DNA of 64,000 nt, taken from Vitis vinifera (Eukaryota > Streptophyta > Magnoliopsida > Vitales > Vitaceae). The notes under the pieces are model-generated. The model made no database searches. It saw only the letters and a list, made by a program, of their open reading frames with translations, and was not told the origin of the DNA. Below are positions 51,504 through 64,000 of this stretch, in pieces. A program made the position numbers and the translations under genes. Position 1 is the first letter of the stretch; each line of letters begins with the position of its first letter. The DNA lies in NCBI RefSeq assembly GCF_030704535.1, contig NC_081809.1, positions 79,501-143,500 of the forward strand. Reading direction: 5' to 3'.

Positions 51504-54500
51504 GTTCTAAGTAAAGCATTGAAGGGGTCACTCTCACTGATCTACTACCAATATACACCCTCTATATATGAATAAGGTTAATAGAACTACCAAGTCCTAG
51601 GGGTTTATCTTTTAAATTCCATCTGTGTAGATCAGTATTTCTCTTATGTAAGCTCTCTTCAAGCAGTGTTGGCAAGTAATAAACAATTATCTAATCCTGT
51701 TTGCTATAATTCTAGCTACTTGTATGACCAAAGTATCTCTGCCTCTCTTTCTTAAGGAGCCTATGCAACCAAGTGCCTCATTTGAAGGTTTAATTATATC
51801 AAAGGACCAAAAGAGTCGAGTGACAGGCATTTTTTTCTAAGCTTAATTAGAAGGCAATAATATTTTGCATTAAATTAACATATGAGAGATGTTTGACAAA
51901 TGTAGTCATATAAGATTCGTGCTCCTGGCAGTGACCAGCATGGTATGGATGAAAGAATATGTTAGCTAAAAAGGTCCAGGGGGGCTCTTCTTCATGGCCC
52001 TGATCAGATGCATTGACACCACCTTCCTCAATCATACTTAAATTCTTATTTACAACACATATTTCTTCTGTAGAGAATATGTTTCTTGTAATAAAAATAA
52101 TTAATCGATAAGATATATTAACACATGGCATTAAAGTAAGTTTTCATTACCACCACTTTCTATGTTAACTTCCATCAGAAGTTCCACTAATTATAGTATG
52201 TTTATTAAGCGATCAGTACGGTCTCTTTTAATATCTTTATGTTCAGTCAAACTAATGAGTTAATTACTCTACTTATTAATAACCAAAATTTCCTTTTCAG
52301 CCATCATCAATTAACTAGATTACAATGATTAATTTATACAAGGTATGGTCTCCCCTATTGTATAATCCCATAATTCATGACCAAACTAAAAATTAAAATG
52401 ATTCACGAATGAATGTTCTCCTAGCAGAATTGTATTTTTGCTTAAGAACTAGTCAAAGCAATTGCCACCACATGTGCATGAGTGGAAGAGCTTCGCCAAA
52501 AAAGGTTGCCGCTGGCTATTCACTCCTTAAAAACATAAAAAAGAAAAAATATAATAGAAGTTTGACCACTGTGGCCATGGCTGGCTTAATATCTTAGAAG
52601 AGTGACAGACTGGATAGCCAAATCTTGGAACATTTCCAAAAGATGACAAGCAACAAAGCGAGCAGATATAATTCTAGAAGCAAATAATTACACGTATTTT
52701 TCTACCTTATATATATATATATATATATATGTTCATCCAACCTTACCTTATGTATTACATTTATATGAGACTATGTTCACAAACGTGGTTAGGCTATTTT
52801 CATCCCCCAAACATAGTCAAAGACGTGTGATATTTTATTGAATTGCTTTTGTAATATATATAGGATAATGAGATGTTATACAATTTTATGAAATTTAAAT
52901 ATTTGTGCTCAGTTATCTTGCAGAAGACTATGATGGGAGTACTTAAGCCAAGTGGCATGATACAACATGGTTTGGGAGTGAAAAGTTCAGATTGTATAAT
53001 TACAAGTTTCTTTAGTCACCAATCTCTAAAAATTATTGCACACCTCAACACTTCCCGGGTATGTTATGTTTAGTCTCTAGCCCTAAGTATCCAGGAAATC
53101 AAAACTTGTAATTTTAATTCACATTTTTTCATATTATATCAAATCTTATCGTTTGATTTTATTTTTGTATGTCTAAAATTGAGAAAGTATAATTAAAAAT
53201 ATTATATAAAATCTAGAAAATGTCTTATATTAAAATTCAATTCTTTTTTTTTTAAGATTTAAAGATAATGTTATATATTATTATTAAAAAAATTCAATTA
53301 TTAATTGAATAAGAGGATATACATTATGGGTTAAAAACCTGATTTGATGAGAGGGGATGTGTTTGAATCTCAGTGTAGGGTGTCACCCACATGTAAACAA
53401 GTGGTTGTCCACACTTATTTATGACTGGTAGGTCCAAAAGCATACGTGCACAGACATTGGGCCAATAACAATGCATGTCACCCCAAACAGCCTTTTCATG
53501 TCTATTATTTGCGTTTTTGGGTCATCCCATCCAAGCTTTTGTCACCTTCTGCCTCTATCGTCACTTGTCGTGTTTTCGTATTTTTCCGGCCCCATGGCAT
53601 CATTCACAAGCTTAAAGCTTTTTAAAAAAAATTTCTTCAGCCGTTGGGAGCTCATCCTAGTCTAGATGAAAAATACCATAAAATGATTTTCTTCCATTTT
53701 AACCAGAATGATAAAAGTGAAGTATAAATGTTTCATACAAAACCATAGCTTTTCTTAATAGTTAATACATAAAAGGCTCAGGCCTCTATAGACGTGTTTG
53801 AATTCAAAAGGATAATTCTAAGGTCGTTCGTTGGCCTTTCTACTGTAGCTTGGCATAAGGCTAGGCGGGCTCGACTTGAGAAGAGCTCCATGACTGGTGT
53901 TTGAACCCTTCGGATCGGATATCATAGTTTGATTAGGGTCTTCAATCCAACCCAATAAAAAGAAGTGCTATGCCCAAAAAATACAAAATGAAAGAAAGGG
54001 AGGTCATGTCAATAGGCTGTCTAGATCCGTCGAATTAAGTAAGTCTGATCCAAAAACTGCCAACCCTACCTGTGGCTGTGGGACACATCCCCGACCATGG
54101 CCTATTGACTAACACCTGAGACGACCCCCAACTCATAACCAGTGGCAGTCCTAGCGCAAAAGTTCTCACGTCGCTTGAAAAGTCGAAATTGTGTAACCAG
54201 TGCCACCCCAACTCGACGCGGATATATGCTAATAAGGTAATTGTTGGCCCAACCGTGGTTAAGACGATAAAGACTGCATAAAAACATCCAATCCCCAATA
54301 GAAGAATGGCATGTTCGTCTCTCACACGCCAATTCCCTCATCTTCCTACTTCCCATTGGGGTTTGGTGTGGAGGGCGAGCCACAAACAATTTCGTTTCTC
54401 AAACCTTTCTCGCAAAATTTCGTTTGTTGATTCCAAATTGACTTGACTCATAAGGGACTTCACCCTACTTCCTCTGCACGTAAGAATTGGTCCCAATGGA

Positions 54501-55519
54501 CTCACCTCCTGTCAAGTCTCAACCACCTGCCTCAAACTCTCTGCCTCTTTAAATGCCACTTTGCCTACTGTATGGCTATTTAATAATTAAAATGAATTTT
54601 TTGTTAAAGAATAAAGCTCCAGCCTCCATGTGATAATCACAGAAGCGTTGCAGTGCAACTGCAAGTGGCACCACGACCCTTAAACGCAAGTTGGACGAAA
54701 AAGTACATGAACCTGGTGATGTTGATTATTATTTATTACTTCCGATACCCTTGTAAAAATGACCTTAGTTATTTGAATTAGTTTAGATTGCAAGAAACCT
54801 TTTTTAGGTTATTAAATAATTAAAATCAATAGGAAAAATTAGGATAAACTCAAAATTAGTTGTGATATGATTTGTTATCAAATTGTACTAATAAGAAGAA
54901 GATGACGACGATCTTATAATATATTTATTTTTTCTTCTTCACACCTTATACTTTGTCCACGTGTATACACTGAGCCAGGATTGAAGTTATGAAAAAGAAG
55001 AGAAAATTATTTAGTCAAATAAGTCCAAGACCAAATTGTCCACAGGGAATTGGACATGGACAATACACTGCTTGCTTCAGATGATCCAGTGTGTTGTGTA
55101 CCAACAAACATGTGCAGACATGTGACCCGAGCTCCTCCAAACATATTGAAATCAAACACCTCTTTACCATTTGTCATAAACACCAACATACAAACTTACA
55201 ATAAATAATAAGCATTACAAAGAATACAGAGAAATAGAATGAGAGATGGCAGCCTAGCACACTGTGGATCCAATAGAAAAATTAAAGAACCCAGAAATTC
55301 ACAAAGAAGATGATGATGATAACAGTAATAGGTCAAGATTATTTCTATTTTCTTCATCTCTAACCTGCAGGCTGCAGTCCACACCCCATCTAAAGGTGAA
55401 GACCAGACCACGGAATTCTAAATCTAAAATGAAGGAAAAGGAACCAGAAAATGTGTGCCATCACTGATGAAACGTGGAGGAAAAAGAGTGATATTGAGTA
55501 AAAAGTGTAATAACATGTA
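51504..55519. other. Intergenic region, repeat remnants, no gene seen
   Basis: It holds 3' flanks of two converging genes, an (AT)n run near 52708-52731 and AT-rich DNA. At 53310-53420 a TTTGAATCTCAG box B-like word suggests a SINE remnant, but box A is not clear. At 53810-54450 the DNA is notably GC-richer than its surroundings, without codon-like order; it may be an old transposon piece. Confidence 0.5.
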
Positions 55520-56794
55520 TTAGCCTCTCACAGCCAGCAAAGAAGGAATAGCAGCCAAGTTGGGTTTATTGGGTGTAATGTCTCTCTTCCCTGCATCTTT
55601 GTATTCAACTTTGGACGATGATGGCTTGCTCAGGGCTCTCATGGGACTGGCGAATGCCCAGCCCCAGCTTTTGCTTCGGCCGTGAGACAGAGGTCCCGGC
55701 GCCGCCGCTGCGGTGGATTTGCCGTTCACGTTGTCTTCAACCGTGGATGACATCCAGTATGACGATGAGGATGAGGAAGAGGAGGATGAAGTCATGATGA
55801 ACCCACCAAAGATGCCACCGCATTTTACCCTCTCCTTGATGCATTGGTGGTCAGGGCCACCTGGAGCGCCGCCACGGTGGGCGCCGGAGGACTTCGGCTT
55901 GCCTTCCCTCTGGGACTCGACTCTTCTGAGAGTGCAGTCGCCGAACCCAGTAGAGATTCTCTCAAAGAAGTCACCCGAGAAGCTCCTGCTTCCACACCCC
56001 ACAGATCTGGATCTCGAGACCTTGCGTCCGAACGATGACGATGACGCGGTTGCATGGCTGTTGGGGCTCTCAGATTCGTCCACAAACTCTTCCTTCTTCG
56101 CCAAAGACGATGATCCCAGACCCTTATCTTTGGGTTTGTGGGAGAGCGAGGCATGTGTTTGTGTTATTGCCGCTGCGAGCTTGGACTCCCTTGGAGTGAC
56201 AGCACTCCCAACAGCCTTGTCCATTTTCCGAGTGGCAGTTGATTTGGGGAGGTAAAGAAAAGACCAAAACCCTCTCTTTTGCGGGCTGTAGTCGTTGGCA
56301 TCCTCAGACTCAACCAAAAAGTGGCCACGCCTAGGAGTTGTAGTGGACTTGCTCCTCTTGAGAACGATCCCAACAGCATCCGAACCCATCACCTCCTTCT
56401 TTTTCTTCTTCTTTTGAGCTAACAGAAAAGGGATCCGGGCCCGCCTCGAATAATTTCCATGATAATGACAATCTTTAGAGGCGCTATAAGATGATGACGA
56501 AGACGTAGGCCGCACAGAGAGTGAAGTTGACGATGCACCACCACCTCCACCTCCAACCCCAACCCCAACCCCAGCACCACCACCAATCTCAGATCTAAAA
56601 GAAGGCGACGAAGAAGACGAAGAAGGGAAAATAGCATTAGGAAAAGAGGAAGAAACCAGCTTCCCTAGCTTCTCCTGCAGGCAAAAAGCACAGATCCCAC
56701 CTGGGTTGTTCCTGTACGGATGGTCACTGCACTGCATTCCCTCCCCCACATCATCCTCCCCCCCTCCCCTCACACCCTCCATCACCCACCCCAC
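55520..56794 (-). CDS. Ser-rich plant protein with N-terminal Cys/His motif, function unknown
   Basis: A single open frame codes for 424 aa without introns. Near the N-terminus is C22-x2-H25-P...C35-x2-C38-L-x-E-K-L (CSDHPYRNNPGGICAFCLQE). The same spacing is found at the start of the OCTOPUS/DUF740 family of plant membrane-associated phloem regulators, so a distant link is possible but unproven. The rest is low complexity: Gly and Ser runs, a Lys run (KKKKKK), basic-Ser patches (GRKVSRSRSVGCGSRSF; HGRSKSWGWAF) and a C-terminal SPMRALSKPSSSK. Several SRSRS/RSKS sites look like phosphorylation targets. No signal peptide or membrane segment. The upstream-most ATG is used; Met5 or Met20 are alternatives. 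Long frames on the opposite strand are shadows of this biased composition. Confidence 0.85.
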   Translation of the reverse strand: MGWVMEGVRGGGEDDVGEGMQCSDHPYRNNPGGICAFCLQEKLGKLVSSSFPNAIFPSSSSSSPSFRSEIGGGAGVGVGVGGGGGGASSTSLSVRPTSSSSSYSASKDCHYHGNYSRRARIPFLLAQKKKKKKEVMGSDAVGIVLKRSKSTTTPRRGHFLVESEDANDYSPQKRGFWSFLYLPKSTATRKMDKAVGSAVTPRESKLAAAITQTHASLSHKPKDKGLGSSSLAKKEEFVDESESPNSHATASSSSFGRKVSRSRSVGCGSRSFSGDFFERISTGFGDCTLRRVESQREGKPKSSGAHRGGAPGGPDHQCIKERVKCGGIFGGFIMTSSSSSSSSSSYWMSSTVEDNVNGKSTAAAAPGPLSHGRSKSWGWAFASPMRALSKPSSSKVEYKDAGKRDITPNKPNLAAIPSLLAVRG

Positions 56795-59700
56795 TTCACA
56801 AGCCTCACCCCTCCTTCACAACCTCACACAACATTCATCCCACAAACACCCAAAACTCCAAATCCGAATCCAAACCCAGAATTCACAAAGGGAAGAAGAA
56901 GGAGGAGGAGGAGGTAAATGAACACAAGCAAACAAAGAAAAGCTCAAAAAAAGAGCGCTGGTGCAGATGGTCAGAGCGGAGCGGGAGTAATTGAATGGAG
57001 AAATGTGGCATTCAAGTAAAAGAGTGTCAAGGTGGGGGTCTTGGGGGGGAGAGTCCCCAGGAGCACGTGCAACCCTGACTTTCTTATATATTTTATTGTA
57101 GAATAAGACAATCCCCTACTGCCTAATAGCCCACTAGTCCCCCTAAACTCCCTCTCAACTCTCAAATGCCCCCACCCACCCACCTAATGACTGTAATGAT
57201 GCTGTGATTTGAATAAAAAGCACATGGACCTCATATGTATATATATATATCTACGACCACCATTAATCTTCTCAAATCCGACGATGTTTCAGTGTCCAAC
57301 CTTACACCCGGTTAGGTTTTGATGATGGGGTTTGTTGTCTTCATCAAGAAAAATTATACCAAGTATCATTATTTGTTTTCTATATTATTGTATCAACGAG
57401 TGTGTGTGTGGCTCTCCTTGGTGAGGTTTTCCCATCTTGCTACTTTAATAATTATTTCTGTTTTCTTTTAAGCCCTCTGTGAAAGACTGTGCTCCTTGAT
57501 TGAGATTTGAATTGATGTTTTTAATGTCAAGGATCGAAGCCCCCCATCCCATAATTCCTTTTACCAAAACTTCATAATCACTCCATCACAATAAAATAAT
57601 AATATGATTCACCATACGTCTTTCCATGACACATATATCCTTGAACAAATGCAGTTAAAAGATTAAATAACCTCTTCTAAAAATTAAGTTATAAATTTAA
57701 ATTTAGATCATTAAAAGTGTAACATGAGATTTGATCCCCCCACACTGTCTAACAGGCATTTTTTTTTAAAAAAAATGAATAAAAATGTATGATCTCTCAT
57801 TCATTGAAGAAGGGTAGAAATATGAGGCCAAAATATACCAATGTATAAAAGGAGTACAAATCACACATATCATGATTGATGCTACCGAATAGATAAGACG
57901 ACCCAAGCTGATCAAAATCTTAGAAATATAAAGTGAGGGCTGAGGGGAAGTGACACTAAGTAGTGTAGTGAAATTAAATTAGTAGGGCCCAGCTTATTTT
58001 AATTTCAAACCTACATGTGATAGCATCTCAACTTCAATCCTTTAATATAAAGCCTATCTGCATGTCCAGTTAGGACTTTTAAGTTTGGTCCATCTCCCAA
58101 TTATTTCTTTCCTTGAATTTTGCAGCACAAAAGTTCACGCACCATCAACTCCTCCCCTGCCGTCCGATCTCGATCGGGTCGTTCCTATTTTCTTTTCCTT
58201 TTTCTTAAGAAAGAAAAGGGTAGATTCAGATCTTATCCTGCCCCCTGGAGCGAGGTACTGTCACATCAGCCGTTGGATCGTGGGACCCGCACTCTTGTTT
58301 GTGTCCTTTTTAAAATGATTTTGCCACCTGGTAAGCCTGGTACATTTTAGTTGGATTGCTCCTTGTTGAATCTAACTTGCGCTGGGTGCGATTTGGTTCG
58401 TGTTCTGGAACCATATGATCTTGGGCCCTGGGGTACAATCGACTTAGTAGTTAGCCCACTAGACCGTACCATCCTAGCCTTTAGTATTCCCAGAATCTAA
58501 GATTAAAAATGATAATAACAATCAACCCTACACGCCCCTCCAAAGTCCAAACTAATTATGAAAATAATCTTCTGATGGCATGCAGTATACATAGGAAATC
58601 ATATTCAAAAGGTAAAGTCCTATATATTTGAAAGATGGTGGTTTCTTTTAATTTAAAACAAAACCACGTCTTAAAGATGTGGTTGCAATTCAAATTTACA
58701 AACTACATTTATATAATTACAAGGCACACGTATTATTTATATCACTAACTTATTTCTATTTAAAATTATATAATAAATATACAAAAGTTATATACTTTAA
58801 ATTAAAAAAAAAATTAATTTCATTCACCTCCTTTTTTATGTTTGATTAAATGTATTTTTATTTTTATTAATTTAAAATTTTATCAAATATTTTTCTTATT
58901 TTAAGTGAGAGATGATAGGGATAAAATTAACAAATAAAAATAAATATAAAAAAAATATTTAATAAAATTTCAAATCAACAAAAAATTAAAACAAAACAAA
59001 ACAAAATAATAAAATGTTGTCAATTTGAATTAAAACCGCAACCTCTAAATTTTGAATTAAAATCCTATCTTCTAAATTTGAATTTAAAGCTCATCTTCTA
59101 AATATAGTTTCTTTTGAATGTGATTTTTTAACCAAAATCTCATCTCCTATCGTTTCTATTTTAAATTGAACCTCATCTTCTAAATGTGGTTTTTAATCTT
59201 AAGGTCTATTCTTCCTTTTTATGAAACCACAAACCAGATTTTAATATATACATCTTATATGACCTATATATGGCATGATATATGAGTAGCCCACTATTTT
59301 GGTAGTAAGTTTCAAAGTATGTCTATATTTGATGAGACACTTGTTTTTTTTTTTTTTAATATATCATAAAGGTCTTTTTTTTTTCTCTTTTATCAATTCT
59401 CATCCATCTCCATTGTTTTGGTTACGAAGGGACGATGAGGGAGTGAAAACTGAAATTTTGAAAAAAAACAATTTAATTCAATTGAATTGATTCAATTTTT
59501 AACAATCATGAAAATTGGTTTGATTTAGAAAATATGAAAATTGATTTAGTTAGTTCAGTTCTTGTGAATCAATAAAAATCTAATGAAACTAACATTTTAA
59601 GAACTTGATATTAGATGAGTATTTTTATATTTATACATTTTTTTTACAGGTTTTGATCGAATTAATTTTACATTTTTTAAAATTAATTTCGTACTTGAAT

Positions 59701-60652
59701 TGACTTATATCCAACTAATGATGGAAAAATGAACTCAAAGTAAAACTTTTGGTTTGATTTGATTTTTATATGATTAAAAGGTTGGTTTGATTTTGACTCA
59801 AATATATAGGCTATGTTTGGTTCCCGGAAAATTTGAGGGAAAATGCGAGGGAAAGAAAATACAAAGGAAAAGAAGAAGGAAAGAAAAAGTGAAGGAAAAT
59901 AAAAAAATAGATTAAAAGTTGATAAATTATTTTTTTTGTTACTTCAAACTCATTTTATTTATTTTAACTCATCAATATAAAGATTAAATAATTTAAAAAT
60001 ACATAAGTTTTTAATTAATTTTAATTATATTTGATTTTCTTTGATATTTTTCATAGGACAACCAAATATGAGAAAATAATTTTTCTTAGCATTTTTTTTC
60101 TCTCCTTTGTACTTTCCGGGAACCAAACATAGCCATAAATAATTATTTTTATTTTTCACAGGACATAGCCATGATGATGCCCCTTAGAAAGAACTAAAGC
60201 TGAAGAAGGTAAATATGAGAAAATAGAGATGAAAGGCAAATGGGACTAAATCCAGGGATCAAATTTCAAATGCTTTTCAATGTTTACAAAAACATAAAAG
60301 AAATTACGAGCTGAAAATAGATAAAAGTGGGATAGTATGTACATATTAAAATGACAAAGCCCAAAGGCCCATTAGGATACCCCCAACCCTTTTCAAATTT
60401 AGTCCATTGGGCTGAATCAAAACCCACTTCTCATATCTAAAATCCACAATACATGTCATCCATGACAAAACCGGAGAACTCAGAAAATTGAAGTCTCTGG
60501 AGAAGTCAATGGTGAGTTTTTACAAACACCTTACCACAACAAAATATAACATATGGAGTGTGATGAAATCATTTTCCCTTCTTTTTTCTTTTGTTTGTTC
60601 TTCTTCCTAATACTTGTGAAAATGTTATCAGAGAGTACTCTATCCTAAGTGC
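56795..60652. other. Intergenic region between two minus-strand genes
   Basis: It holds the promoter/leader of the Ser-rich gene on the left and the SWEET 3' flank on the right. A 326-bp MITE is at 59809-60134. A block at 58980-59220 repeats TTCTAAATTTGAATT-like and CTCATCTTCTAAAT words several times, a degenerate tandem array. No gene is supported; the open frame around 58085-58318 shows no family features. Confidence 0.55.
59809..60134. mobile_element. 326-bp MITE with inverted ends
   Basis: The left end GGCTATGTTTGGTTCCCGGA and right end TCCGGGAACCAAACATAGCC pair over about 22 bp without mismatch. ATA flanks both sides, a possible 3-bp duplication (PIF/Harbinger-like), but the TA-rich context makes this uncertain. 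The interior is AT-rich with no coding frame. Related sequence appears at about 9170-9350 and 11040-11195. Confidence 0.78.
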
Positions 60653-62824
60653 TCAGCTGGAAGATGCGATGAGGTGCTCTTCTTGCGACCCATCTTCTAT
60701 GGAAAATTTGTTGGATGGTTTTGAGTTTCTGTAAATTGCATACAGCACTAACTGGGCAGTTCCAAGCACAAGCCCCGTCCCGTTCGGTACCTAAATTAAA
60801 CCAGAGTAGTAATATATCACAAGTGTGAAATATATTTACTTTTCAATGTCCTTTTAGAAAAATTGAAAGATGATCACATGTTGTTAGGAAAATCATACGT
60901 ATTGCAGTACTACTCTTCAAAGTCATAATTTTCGATGGAAGATTTGCAATATCTAAGTATTGCTCATCGTGGGTGTACGCGCATATATTGTTTTATTATT
61001 TTCGAGTCAATGTCCATTATGATGGCAGGGAGCGTACTTATCAATAGGGCTTATATAACGTACACGGTATACCCCTGGGCCCTGGGCCCTGGGCATGACT
61101 AGGGCACTATTTTTCTATAAATTAAATTGAAACAAATCAGAACGACTAAAATTAACATGGTTTATGGTGAAAGCTATGTTAATTTTGAGGAAATTAAACG
61201 ATGAAGTGATCATTATTGAGGTGGGTGGTGGTGGTGGTGATGGTGATCATGATCAAATTAATGTAACAAGTAATAACTTACAGCGAGGAAGTAATCCCGG
61301 ACAAGCACAGCGTAGATGGTCCAAATCCCTCCATTCAAGAAAAGGAAAAATGAGAGAAAGAATGGCATGAACTCCACGCTCTTGGTTGTCACCACTGTTT
61401 TCTGAACATGATTTGGACAAGCATATATATTTAGCATTAATCCCTCACCATATACAAGCTGCATCTGCTACAATCCTATTCATCATCTTTTGTCCAAATC
61501 TGAGTAAATAAAGAAATTTATTTTGAATCAAAGGTAAGATGCATGCTGAGGGTTTTGGATTGACAAAAGGCCATCCATTGCAAGTGAGCAGATGTAACTT
61601 TGGCTTCAACCCCCTCTCTCCCTCATTTCCCTATGCAACTACTGTATTAAAGTACATTAATGGCATGTGGCCGCCCTCCCTCCACGTCCGAAAACACTAT
61701 TCTATTACTATAGATTGCGGACCACACAAATCTGGATAGGTTATCTCCTGGCATATACCAAGAGCCACTTCCAAATCCCTACAACCATCCTTACACCAAG
61801 TTGAAGTGTCCCACTGCACAGTAACCTGCCTTGTTGGAATGAAGAGGAGGATGAAAGTCTACGAGTAAATAAAAATTATAATGACAAACTGAGACTACTT
61901 TTCAGAGGAAATGATTCATGTTAGCTAATTATTTGTTAAGTTTTGGTTGAAGACTAAGGTTTCGTTTTAATTGGATCAGAAGATCATCCAGTTCAATGCT
62001 CCCAAATCAAAACTGGATCACCCCATCGAAATCACTGTGTCGTTAATTCCCAATTACCAAAGAAAAATCTCAGTGACTGCAAATATAGATGATGAGCAAG
62101 CAGTAATTCTCACCATGGCAGCTAGAGGCGAGCCGTACATTACAATGTTGAGGCCGGAACATATGAACCCTAGTGCATCAATCCGCGTATCTCCTTGCAA
62201 TGCCAAGCGAGTCACTAGAATTGCTGCAGCTAGAAACCCCACATCCAAGAGGCTGACCAGAGCGACGGTTTTGGCCTGTAATTCGTAACAAATCAGCCAT
62301 GGAAGAAGGCGGTAAGCCACAAAGTGTGATGGTGAAAATTCAGATGAAGTTACCCTCATTTTTGCCGGTGCGTATATGAGGAATAAGGTAACATAGGCAG
62401 CTTCAACAACCACACCAAAACCATTAACAGTAGCTACAAGTATTTCCCCGGGCTTGATAATTCCATAGTAAGTCCACAAGGATGAGTTCAACAAAGTGCA
62501 AACGTAGGGAAGGCTCTCAAAGTCCTGGGTCGATCGGTGCTTTACTATTCGCCAAAACGTTCCACTGCAATTTCATCATAAGATAGGAGTTGATCATCAA
62601 CTGATGTTTAATGTTTAGTACAGAACGAGAAGAATCAAGCTGTGTCAAAGCATGAAAGAACTTACATGGGAGCTAGAAACACCAGCACTGAGATGATGTT
62701 ACCTGCAACAAGGAAAACCCTATGATCAGTTCCCTATCCATTTCTTTGCATGAATGCATTGCTGTGTACAGATCTACAACGGTCCCTCACCTATTACTCC
62801 AGCGAAGAAACTCAAGCTTTCCAT
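60653..62824 (-). CDS. SWEET17: SWEET sugar transporter, SWEET16/17-like
   Basis: Exons, in transcription order: 62791-62824, 62666-62702, 62354-62564, 62114-62275, 61282-61401, 60653-60790. They give 233 aa with all phases matching. Two MtN3/saliva repeats (seven membrane helices) are visible. The four hinge prolines are present (P23, P43, P144, P161), as are the pocket Trp residues (SLWTYYG W54; GIWTIYA W175) and Asn residues (N50, N137, N171). SWEETs are bidirectional uniporters for sugars. The short tail and the LAPIGTFWRIVKHRSTQDFESLPY sequence fit clade IV (SWEET16/17), which act at the tonoplast, mainly on fructose and glucose. The clade call is from remembered sequence; a tree would settle SWEET16 versus SWEET17. 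Confidence 0.95.
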
Positions 62825-64000
62825 GTCCGAAATGAAGATGCAGTTAGTGGGAAGTTGTGGTTTGGTGCCTTTGTGAGGGAGGGAAAGAAAGAGAAGGTGG
62901 GAAGAATTCTTATTTCTTTGTGCGAGGTTTCCCTGTATTGTTGCCTTTTAATTTAATGAAGTAGCTCATAACCCTCTACAGCAAATGGGTTGGATTTTTT
63001 ATGATGAGACCTCCTTTATGGCGTTGGATATCTTGATAGTTGATTCTTTTCCACAAATAAATGACGAAGATTAATGACTGAATTATTCCGACTGCACTGA
63101 CATGGCTAAATCATTTGGGTTATATTTTCTTAGTTTAAGTTTCAAAATAAAATAAAATAAATCCGTTGCAGAGGCAATCAAGCATGTCATAGAAGTGGAT
63201 TGAAAAATAATTTAATTTTAAAAAGAAAAAAAAAAACGAGTAGAGTGGAGGAATTGGAAATTTGGGGTCTGGAAAAACGGAGAACCAATGGTACGAAATG
63301 GACATGATGAGTTGGGCTGGATCGCCCTATTCTCACCTACTCAACAAAATAAACGGGGGTGTGAATCACGTTTGGACCCACATGCTGCCATCCCTGTCTT
63401 TTTTAAAGTTGAACTCTTCTTAAAGAAGAAAAAAAAAATCAATTTTTCTGTCAAGTTGATAAAAACAATGATGTAGGTTCCACCCCCAATAATGTCCAAT
63501 CAAGTGGAGGGAACGTGACAAAAACAAATGAAAGCGAATGGGAATGGGAGGCATGCCAAAATTTTAAAAGTATATAACGTAAAAAACTTAAATCTTAATG
63601 GGGAATTAAAAAAAAAAAAAAAGTTATAGCATTTATGTTTCGCTTTTACTAGTGCTGTGAGTCTGTGACTTTGACAGAGACAAATTCCGCTTAATTATTG
63701 ATTCGACAAGAACTGGCCCAAAAAAATAAAAATCCCCTCAAATATATGTATGAATCCTTGACCACACCCACTGGTGGGGTACCTTTTCCATTTATTTTAC
63801 TTTATTTTTTGCGATTTCGAGGTGAGGAGGTCCCACAAGTGGGCTGTTAAAACTTAAAGACAGTGAAGGCCTACCTGTCCCGGCCCCTCCTTCTTTCTGC
63901 ACTTGTTCATATAATTGGAAGTTCAATGGTCATGTCTGAAATGACCACCATTCCACGTGTTTCCATCACCCCCCAAGAAAGATGGATTTTTTATTTAAAT
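62825..64000 (-). promoter_or_regulatory. Upstream region of the SWEET gene
   Basis: About 1.2 kb of non-coding sequence, read toward the left, that must include the SWEET promoter. It is AT-rich with short A runs. No specific element was identified with confidence, and no other gene is seen up to the window edge. Confidence 0.5.

Noticed and set aside
53310-53420. A second SINE with a box B-like TTTGAATCTCAG
   Set aside because: Box A, tail and target duplication are not convincing.
53810-54450. A GC-richer block that might be a tRNA cluster, LTR or gene
   Set aside because: No cloverleaf, no matching second LTR and no codon-like order were found.
55713-56255. A 180-codon plus-strand frame inside the Ser-rich gene
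   Set aside because: It is an antisense shadow of the biased Ser/Gly/Asp codon use; the minus-strand frame is longer, starts and ends cleanly and has the conserved Cys/His head.
58085-58350. Overlapping plus-strand frames upstream of the Ser-rich gene
   Set aside because: Two frames of similar length overlap, neither has a recognisable motif, splice context or promoter.

Overview
This window is plant nuclear DNA, from a eudicot. It has multi-exon genes with GT-AG introns, AT-rich intergenic DNA, LINE, MULE, hAT and MITE elements, and plant-only families (PRL1, SWEET, Golgi UXS, phylloplanin-like, LIN/CERBERUS WD40). The very large, transposon-filled introns and the style of the LINE proteins suggest grapevine (Vitis), but that is an inference and no single feature proves the species. 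No bacterial, organellar or viral genes were seen. Layout, left to right: (1) 112-3047 (+), the 3' end of a LIN/CERBERUS-like E3 ligase gene, WD40 part only. (2) 4813-7930 (+), a three-exon HIG1-domain (hypoxia-responsive) mitochondrial protein. (3) 11287-33421 (+), a complete 17-exon PRL1 gene coding for 484 aa. Its 13-kb intron 6 holds a LINE (14563-26999) that was itself hit by a second, oppositely oriented LINE (17923-24066). Both have intact 18-bp target-site duplications. Other PRL1 introns hold a hAT-type MITE, a 78-bp tandem duplication, a 44-bp palindrome and LINE 3' stumps. (4) 34705-38615, a decayed MULE with a transposase C-terminal remnant, hit near its right end by a 1.55-kb foldback element (37015-38565) with a 9-bp target duplication. 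(5) 38955-42561 (+), a Golgi-type UDP-glucuronate decarboxylase (UXS) gene whose first intron reads as a U12-type AT-AC intron. (6) 43756-47672 (+), ribosomal protein eL22 (RPL22), with a site II/telo-box promoter and a 3.5-kb intron carrying a SINE-like copy and a LINE 3' fragment. (7) 50796-51503 (+), a small secreted phylloplanin-like protein. (8) 55520-56794 (-), an intronless Ser-rich plant protein with an N-terminal Cys/His motif. (9) 60653-62824 (-), a six-exon SWEET sugar transporter of the SWEET16/17 type. The genes are not a pathway or operon. They are ordinary, independently transcribed plant genes separated by repeat-rich DNA. The more unusual content is structural: the nested LINEs in PRL1, the foldback element about 390 bp upstream of the UXS start codon, and the AT-AC intron in UXS. 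Exon limits were read by eye from splice signals, reading frame and remembered family conservation. Transcription starts and poly(A) sites were not determined unless stated.
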